Assembly: GCA_903632075.3 (NCBI GenBank)
Contig: CAHIKZ030004553.1
Span: 248,001 to 312,000 of the forward strand
DNA: 64,000 nucleotides
Direction of reading: 5' to 3'
Origin: Acanthosepion pharaonis
Lineage: Eukaryota > Mollusca > Cephalopoda > Sepiida > Sepiidae
The notes under the pieces were generated by a model. That model was not told where the DNA came from and did no database searches. It saw nothing but the letters and a program-made list of their open reading frames with translations. Numbering within the stretch: position 1 is the first letter of the stretch; each line of letters begins with the position of its first letter. Positions 44,050 through 54,100 of the stretch are shown here, one piece after another. A program made the translations under genes and the position numbers.

Positions 44050-47000
44050 TGGTCATTCGCTCCTATAAACTATATCCAGCTTTTGACAGGGTGTTGTTTT
44101 TCATCTGGCAGGGTGGCAGTACATCCACCTCACCCAGCAGAAAAGCTAGTTGGAGAGTTGGTTTAGGTGCTAATCACCCATCCATGTGCCAGGTTGGACT
44201 GTGTTACATGTTATCAGTAGCAGGACTAAATCTGACACAAATCAAATTTTCTACTAGATTATAAAATGCACTCTCTCTTTAAACATACTAATTATTATGA
44301 TTTATATGCAAAATCACATACCTATAAACTTTGATAATATATGAAATAAGTCTTACCTCAACAATAGGATATTTGCCAAGATTGGAAGTTTTCCTGTACC
44401 TACACCACATGATATTGAGTTTTTTGAAGAAGGTTCCATAGAGGCCCTGAAAAAAAAATGAGGAAACACAAACACTATAGTAAACAGTCAAAGAAATAAA
44501 AATTACAATGTGTCCAAAACGGAAAAAGAAAGAAATATTTTAAAGTGTGACTTGAATAAATATAAAGTGCTTCATAATACAGTAGAATACCTCATATCCA
44601 TAATCCCACATATCCGACATGATTTTGATGTGTATATTTGAACTATTTGGGCGGTATGTAACTGATTTGAAATTTATGTTTTTCAGCAAATTTACTTTGG
44701 GTAATTGCTTATTTCACCCTGATGGCTTGTATTGGTTTGGTTTAGGTTTAACGACCCATCAACCATTATGCTTGTATTGGTGCAAAAGATGACAGGAATA
44801 AGAGGAAAGGATGACAATGAGACACATCTGCAACAAGATAGCAATGAGATGCATGATTGGGATGAAACTTGGACTAAAATGGAAAAGCTATTGAAAAGGT
44901 TGTCAGTTTTATGGAAAGAAAGCCAACATTCAGCTATGAATATTGCAATAACACATGCAGAGTTAAAGTGTCTTTTGTTTAAAAAATTTCAAGAACAAAA
45001 CAAAATGTGGAAAAAGTTGAGAATGACATTAGAAGAGAAAGAATCGTCATGCAACAACGATTAAAAAAATACTCGTTACATTATTTGTTTTGCATACGTG
45101 GCATACTTAATTTAATGAATTTTCATTAACATTACATAATTTATTTCTTTTTCCTTAAAATCAATTTCGTTATATTTCACTCACCATTAGCTTATTTTGT
45201 TTACTATAAAACATTGAAAATAAATGCTAAACCTGATTTCAGTTCTTTTATTTTAATCTAAATATATAACTCCTCATATCCGAACTTTGTAACCAATTCC
45301 TCATATCCGGAAGGCCTTTTTAGTTCAGTTTTCAGGGATTCTATGGTATATGAATTGTTGGAAGATTGTAACTGATTAAGGAAATTGAAACTGACCGATG
45401 TTACAGGAGATAAATCAGGTGGGGAAATTCAGGAAGGCTTCTGCCCAAGAATCATGTCTATTATACCATTCATCATATGGATTTCTACACTCTTAATGTG
45501 CCAAGCAACAATATATAAAAAGAATCATACCACTTTGAGACAACAAATATGCTGAAATGTGAAATTTATATTTTTCTAAACTAGGTTAGCTGATTTTTTT
45601 TTATCCAGAGAAATAAACAGTTTTATAGGACAAGATAAAAATTTTGCAACCAAGTTAAATACTGTATATACTTGTGTATAAGCCAATTTCATGTATAGTG
45701 AGACCTCTAAAGGTTTTGCATGAATTTTAAAAATTACCTTTGTATAGTACAACTGGTCATTGAAAGTGCATGATTTTTAACCTCTGCAAAAAAAATTTAC
45801 CTATGTATAGTGCACCCCAACCCACTTAGTTTTTGGTGCAAATATATTTGCGTGCATACAGTATAAGAAAAGTTAGGATATCCAGGAAACAAGAATCTAC
45901 TCAAATAGATTTATATATAATTTGTTTCCAGATTAAAAAGAAGTTTTTACTTACTCCTAAGGCACCAATCAAAATGAATGCTGCCAACTCTTGTAGGTAC
46001 CAGGGTTCATTATAGTCAATATAAAACATGACCAAATGGTCATTTCCAAAGGGATTCATTGAACGCAAAACAAATGCAGCTGCCAAAGCACAGAAGAATG
46101 AACGCCACATTGTCTTCAGAGGGAAATAGTAACTCAACTGTTTGAAGAAATAGAAAAAAAAGAAAGAAAAAACATTTAACAAGATGTGTAAAGTGCAATT
46201 AATACATATATTTAATTTTTGGTTGTATGGAAGGAGGGCCTGGAGAATCTGATACTCACAGGATGAATAGAGGGAAAAATAGACAGGGGAAAGCAGTGCA
46301 TGACATACATAGCAAACTTGGGAAGGGGGATGGTGGAGAGTGGTCTGGAGGAATTGGCAGAAACATAAAACCTGTTGAGAGCCATAAGAGATAGGTGGAA
46401 GTGGGGGGGGGACCATGATTGCCTATGTCCTGAAAGGACATGGCACATTAAAAGAAGATGTCATTAAAAACTGAAATAAAAATTACAGAGAAACTTTACA
46501 AAGATGTCTTATAGGAATAGTTTACCCCTTTTTTGTTTAAATTAACTTAAAAATGTGAAAAAAATGATCCACTATGGAATTTTTTCTTTTTGCGAGACAT
46601 TTACATCAACATTCCTGTCCACATAGACAGTATAGGACAATACTGATTGATAACATAACTACAGATACTCGAAGCAATCCACATTAAAAAAATAAAGCTG
46701 ACACTAAATAGAATCAGTTACAAATATTGTAATAATGTTCTAAAATGCCTATAAAAAAAGAACAGTTTTTACGCTTTAATGTGCACTTGACCATGACATT
46801 CCAACATAAAAGAAAAAATTCCATAGTGGATAATTTTTTCACATTCTAATGAACACTAAAGCATAACTGTCAGCTGTTGCATTTAAATGCGAAAAGAAAA
46901 AATTCAGTAATAGATAGCTACACATAGTTTTTTCCTCTTACTAGTTGCACCTCTAATGATGATCTCAGAAAGAGATAGTAAATACTTGGAAAATAAAAGT

Positions 47001-48562
47001 GATTTTCACTGTTACAGTGCATTTCTTGCATCATTTGATTGTAATACACGGAAAAATATTTGTGAATATAAAAGGATTATGCTAAAAATAAGCAGACATA
47101 ATGTTTGTAATTTATTTAATCAGATATGCCTAAAAGAGAATTTGTTGCCTAAATACACTATACGTACATAGATAAGTTGTAGTCTGTCTGTTACCAAATT
47201 CCTCCTAGGGTTTTGGAGATAGACACCCATAACTATATATATATTCTGAAACTACATTACACAGGATACTTGGATAAGTACATTTCATTTTGATCAAAGG
47301 GGGTCCCCTGGGGGCACAACCCCCCCACTGAAACTTTTTTTCTCTTTGATTTAAATTAAATTTAAATCTGAACAAAGGAATGACTCCTATTCAAAATATA
47401 GGAGGAGAAAACCAGAAGATGAAGGTCACATCAGCAAGATCAAAATGAGACAATATAGATGTCAAGTTGAGCAAGAAATCACCAATCAGTGGGTAGTGTC
47501 TTACAGTACATATTTGTTGCAACAATTCAATTGTAATATCAATGTTGAATTCTGCTCATCAATTCGTTCAATCAAGTTTTGCATCAAATACATATCAAAG
47601 GCATCAGATCAAGCCATTTTTACACCCCCACCCCAATTGAAATTATTTTTCTTTGATTTAAATTAAATTTAAACTAACTGACAAGACTTTTGGACCACCC
47701 TGTATATTAAACACCATTTCCCCAGCATAGTCTCTGTTTTAATTGAGGAATGATATTTCTCTATAAATGAACTAAACATTTCAAAGTAATGACTTACCTC
47801 TTCTAAGCTGAAGAGGACGCCACCAACAGGTGCTCCAAAAGCTACACTCACACCAGCAGCGGCAGCAGCAGAGAGAATCTGAAAAGTTATGCAAAAGGAT
47901 ATTCTGTTTAGACTATTTTTATTAATTGTTGTGAAGCATTAAAGTATATTCATTGGTATTACCAAGTTGCTTAGGAGAGTCACTAACATGACCTAAAATA
48001 CTAACTCTTACTACTTCATATAAACCATTTATATTAGTCATCTCTTTTTATATGCAAATCAGGCAACCTCTCACACTTATCAATATGTTGAAACATTTCA
48101 ATTAATCTACTATTTGATAATTAATGACTATATTTAACATATTCAAGACATTTCTGTAGTTCACTGCTACCAGCAAGCAGAAAATTATTTTTCTCCTGAT
48201 GATGGCCATGTTGGCTGAAGCTAGTCAAGGAATCTAAATGAAATAATAATAAAAACGAAGAAATATTAATATACAACTCAGTGTGTCTGAAGATTTTAAT
48301 TTTTTAATATTTTTTGTCGTTCAAAATATAATCATGGATAACAGACACGGGACTGAACCAAAAGCCAATGACATAACACCAACAGAACCGATAAACACTG
48401 AATTATTGGCTATCCGTATGAATAGAACAACCAACAAATTAGCCAGGTATGAATCACACCAGGAATATATAAGGATATGCCTGAAGGATCAACTAATACC
48501 GACCAATTTCAGGATTGATTTGGAACCATCAATAGGTAACCATAATGATGCATTTCTAGCAT

Positions 48563-48623
<61 letters not shown>

Positions 48624-48922
48624 AAGGAGAGGGATTTTTTTTATTCATTAACCTGAGATTTTTATTAAAAAGTTATTTTTAGTGGACACACATATTTGAG
48701 TAGATGCTCCGTTTATTAGTGTATTTATTTATTTTCCTTCACCAGTTTGAATATTTGAGAAACCTTATTATCTTAGAGAAAAATCCTTCAGGAGAGCACA
48801 TGTTTTTTTTTTCTCTAATAAGATTTCTCAAATATTCAGGCCAGTAGATGAAAATAAATATACTATTTAATAAATAAACAGAGTGTCTACTCAAATACAA
48901 GCATCCACTAAAAATAACATTT

Positions 48923-48985
<63 letters not shown>

Positions 48986-51110
48986 CCATTACGACCAATT
49001 TTATCAATGATTGGCTCAGCCCAACATAAGGTAGCCCAATGGCTCTCAATGCTTTTGGAACCTGTGTTGCAGGGCTTGAGTGGATTTTGCATAAAGAATT
49101 CATTTTCCTTTGTCGACCGTATACAAAATTTGTCTTCTTCTGGCAAGTTCATGTGCTCTTTCAATGTCTGTTCTCTATACACTTGTGTCCCTCTTATGGA
49201 AACTATCAATATTTGCTGTGATTTGCTTTATCACAGTTCATTATCTCCACAGAATATTCATGAGTCAGTATTTTTTGAATTGATGAAATTTGCCATGTCT
49301 TCTGTCAAATTTAATTTTAACAACACCATGTTTTGACAGATTGACAGAGTTGCTATGGGTTTCCCTTTGGGTCTGGCACTTGCTAATATATTTGTTGGCT
49401 TTCACGAAGAAAAAATATGGAAGAATGCACTCAACTGTATTGTCAGTATGTTGATGATACCTTTTGTTTATTCAACAGCGAAGTTGAGGCTGATCAGTTT
49501 CTTTCTTTCTCTAAATGGTATCCATCCAGCACTGAGGTTCACTGTTGAGAAGGAATCCAATTTTCAATTGGCCTTCTTGGATGTATTAGTACATTGAACA
49601 TCAACTAGTTTTCTTACCTCTGTTTATAGGAAACCAACTTTTGCGGGGGTTGTATACGCGTTGGGATTCCTTTTGTCCAACAAAACGTAAGATAAACATT
49701 ATTAAAACCCTCCTACACAGGACATTAAAGATCTGTTTGGAGTCCTTCTTGAACGATGAAATCGATTTTGTTAAGGAAACCCTATGTAGTTTTGGTTATC
49801 CTCCGGATACTGTTAATTCAGTTATCTGTAACAAAATTGAGGAGTTCATAAGTATCAAGCTCTGTACTGTCAAAAAGTGTCCAGTTTATCTTAGATTGCC
49901 CTGGATTGGAACCAAATGCGAAAGTATAGTTAAACAAATTTCATCTAATGTTCATCATTGTTTTTTCTCTGCTGAGGTTCGTATAGTTTTTCAAACTCGG
50001 CCTATGCTTCGTTCTGCATGTAAAGACATTCTCCCTCCGCATCAAATTAATTCAATTATTTATAAATACGTTCGTAGTTGCGAAGCTGACTACATAGGGA
50101 GAACGACTCAACGCTTAGACATGAGAATAAAACAACACGTGCCTACAAAAATCAGGAATCACACCTTGCCGTTGAATGGACTCATCCCAAATACCTATGG
50201 TTCCGCCATATGCGAACACCTATTAAATAGCAGAGTGTGTGCAGCCAAATTTAGTGTCAACTGGTTCACTGTGTTGTCCCGGTCATACTCTTTATTTCAC
50301 CTCAAGATGCTGGAGGCACTTTACATCGGGTCTGGCAAGCCTTCTTTGTGCAAACAACGCGAGTGTTTGTTGGGGCTCGCTGTCATTTGTCTCTAGCGCC
50401 TTGTGCTTATATTTTTTTTTTCCCTACCTCCACAATTCCTTTTATTGTACATTTTCTGTGATTTTTATTTAAATTAAATCTCCCGTTGAAGCCTGAAGAG
50501 TGGGAGCGAAACCAGTTGCTTCGCCCGTTTTTAATATGTCTAGTAATATTAAGCTTCACACTTATTTCTGCAATAAAATTTTGTAGCTACAAAAATATCT
50601 TATATATATAAATATATATTTCTTAGCTCTGTCTAACAACACTGACCACTGTTATGCTTACACCTTAAAGTAAATATTTATTTACTTACCTGTGTATGCA
50701 CACATATACAGTTGCTAATATATAGTTATTTGATTTACCCATCTCTGTACCTATATATATATATATATATATATATATTCCTTTTCCTGTGAAAGGACTT
50801 GTTAAATAGGTCAAAATGACTGGCACCTTACCCTACCACCCTTATGTATCTTAAAAAACAATATATTTAAACATATTCCTATCATTCCCTTCCCTCTCTA
50901 ATTTTGATTATATTAGTTGTTGTCTTCCTCCCCCTCTCTCTATCACCTTACATCAACTTAAAACTATTCCTCAAAACTTGTATAAAAATAATATGTAAAT
51001 TTTTAAACCATTTTCTTTTATGTTTGGAAATGTGATTTGACGAACCAGGAAAAAAATCCCATTCCTTAGGAAATAAAATATAATCTATAGACCCATTAGG
51101 TTTTTTAATT

Positions 51111-51158
<48 letters not shown>

Positions 51159-54100
51159 ATATATTATGGGGACTATTTTGCTGCCTTAAATAGGCCATCA
51201 TTCCACAAACACACACAAATTTTTCCAACTTACTTCTCTTTTCTTGGCTTCATTTTTGCCATATTTAGGAAACAAGTAGGAAAAAATGTTGCCACAGCAA
51301 CAAGCTACATGGACAAAAGGTCCTTCTTTTCCAAGGCTGAGTCCAGCCGAGACGCCCAGCATCATACCCACAGATTTGATCATCAATGTCCACTTGCCTA
51401 AATAACCGCGGATGATGAAACCACTTAAAATGGTTTTAATCTGCAAAACAAAATTCAAAGATTATAAAAGTCACTCAGAATTACACATGACAAGATTTTT
51501 TTTGTCAGTTACTCTTTACATTAGCAACTTTTTCTTTCCTTGAAAGAAAGAATTTGTCTTTAATCTTTTATTATGGGTCAAACATTTTTTCTAAAAATAA
51601 CTTAATGAGAGAAAAAATTGAATTTACTTTCAACTTAATGAGAAAAAAGTGCAGTACTTTTTAAAAAAAAGTCACTGATATATTTAACTGAAATTCAACA
51701 TGTTAACAATATTTTAAATTTATTATCTTGATAATCCTTCACCTGTACAACTGAATATCTTAATTATATGAATAATTTATAAAACAATTTGGTATTAAAA
51801 ATATTAGATAGAATTGAAAATATTTCTTGCATCTAATTTTCACACAATTGGAGTTTCTTTAAAGTTGACAAAACAATTTCAGTGAGGAAAATTATCTTTT
51901 TAAAAACTGAAAATCTATTACAAATTAAAAGTTACTGAAGTTCAGATGAAAATAAAAAAGATATTTTTTTTAGTCATCTTTTTGGCATATTACCTAATTC
52001 ATGAGGCTGATATTTGGCAAATGGATGGAGATTTCAGATGCCAATTCATTTGTCTATATTTCTGAGATGAGGTATTATGTACATTATTTGGACTATTGTC
52101 CTCATCTTTGTCGCCATATCTATTACAACGTTTTGGCCAATGTATGTACCGGCCTTCTTCAGGTGGTTGGAATGTCGAACTGAACCCTTTATTTTATTCA
52201 CTGGGGTAGACTGTTCTAGTTCCACGTGCCATGTTTAATGGATGTCAGTTATCTCCTGTTAATTCCCTCTCCAAGTTCTCCACCGCTTTAACCAGGTATT
52301 GTTTATCCACTGTACCATGTGTCCTCAAGGACACATGGCACAGTGGACAAAGGCGTTAGTTAGATCCAGTGACAGGACCCAAAGAGTGTGAGTTCAATAC
52401 CTGGTTAAGGCAGTGGAGAACTTTCAGAGGGAAATTAATAGGAGATAACTGATAACTGACATCCATTAAACATGGCATGTAGAACTAGAACAGTCTACTT
52501 CAGTGAGCGAAATAAAGGGTTCAGTTCAACATTCCAGCCACCTGAAGAAGGCTGGTGCATACATCGGCCAAAACATTGTAGTAAATATGGCGACCAAGAT
52601 GAGGACAATAGTCTGAATAATGCAAATAATGGCCAATTCATTTATTATCAACTAAACCTGTCAACAATGAATTTCCTTTCAATAATGTACAAACTGGGTA
52701 ACTTTATAATTCTATTTTTAGAATTTCAATCTTCATTTTATTTGTAAAATCAATGTGTGCCAAAAAAAAAAAAAAAAAAAAAAAGGTTCAATTTCAAAGA
52801 AAATTAAAAGAACATTAAGTGCCAAAATAATGAATAAATGACAAATAAATAAATGACAAAAAAACATTCTGTTCTTTATAATAGTTATTCTGTTATTTCC
52901 TTAATTTAAAACAATGGCGAAAGAGCTAAAAGTTTTTCCTAGGTTTCATTTATTTATTTTTTTTTTTTATCACTCTTAATTTGTTCTGATAGAATTTCAA
53001 AACAAAGCATTTCCAAGATATTTTTCGATCAGATAAGATTTCCAAAGTTAAATTTGACCAGAAATATTTGGAAACCAATCAATTATGTTTCCTTCAAGTA
53101 TATAGATTGCACACAATTTTTCAAAAGAAAGTCCAAAAATGTCTTACCTCAGGAATACCAGAACCACAAGCATAAGGTGCAAACACCCGTACTAACATGG
53201 CTGCAAATCCTGCCATAAACAATGCAACAATTATATAAAGAATATATTCAACTATGTAGGAGCCGGCTCCCTGACTGTTTGTGATTCCAAATAGTTTGGA
53301 ATAAGTGTACCACTGAAAAATAGAGAAAAATAAAAATAGGTCATTAATGTTATGGACTTAAAAGGTCATTGAATGGTGGCTGTTAAGCTCAATGTGAAGT
53401 CACTTCCAACTTTCATTTTCAAGGAAAGATATAGGACAAAATGGAAAAAGTTTTTGTGTGATGTGTTTTGTCCTTTAGGACTTCAGAGTAAATTTATATT
53501 TAGGTTGATGTAACATGCACATAAAGGAAAGGGGCATGCTGAGAATTCTAAATTTAAAAATATATATATATTTTTTTAATTTAATATGTTTTGAGTATAT
53601 AATCTAGGCGATTTCATTTAGATTTGTTTTCTTTATGTTTCCATCACTTTTGTTATTAAATATCCCACATTGTGATAACTGAAGAGAATGGCAAAACATT
53701 GTAAGAACCTGAATGTAAATTTACTGTGGATGATCTAGTGATTAAAGCACTTAATAAACATTTTCATCTGAGGAAATTCTTTTCTTTTTTAATCAGAGTA
53801 GTATTTTTTTAAATCAAAATTGTGGTCAGTGAGCAATTATAATGAGCAACTAATGCATTTAATATGTTGTTTTGTAAAAGATCCCTTTCATGTTCATATA
53901 ACCATTTATTTAAATTCCTTGAGGTTTCTCCTATGTATCCATTGTGGCAATTATTACAGGAAATAGAGTAAATTCCTACAACTGTATTTAAAATTGAAAA
54001 TTAGATTTACTTTTATTTTTACTAATTCCTAATAGGAACAACAGAAATTTACTGTTTTTTTTTTAATTAAATGTAATTTAAAAAAAAATTACTCTTGGGG

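Noticed and set aside
44732..45064. Independent host gene
   Set aside because: It lies within transposon-like ends with TA duplications, so a mobile element is more likely, though the protein itself is unassigned.
52328..52400. tRNA gene predicted from good A and B boxes
   Set aside because: The sequence cannot form a proper cloverleaf with acceptor stem, and continues into a SINE body repeated many times.
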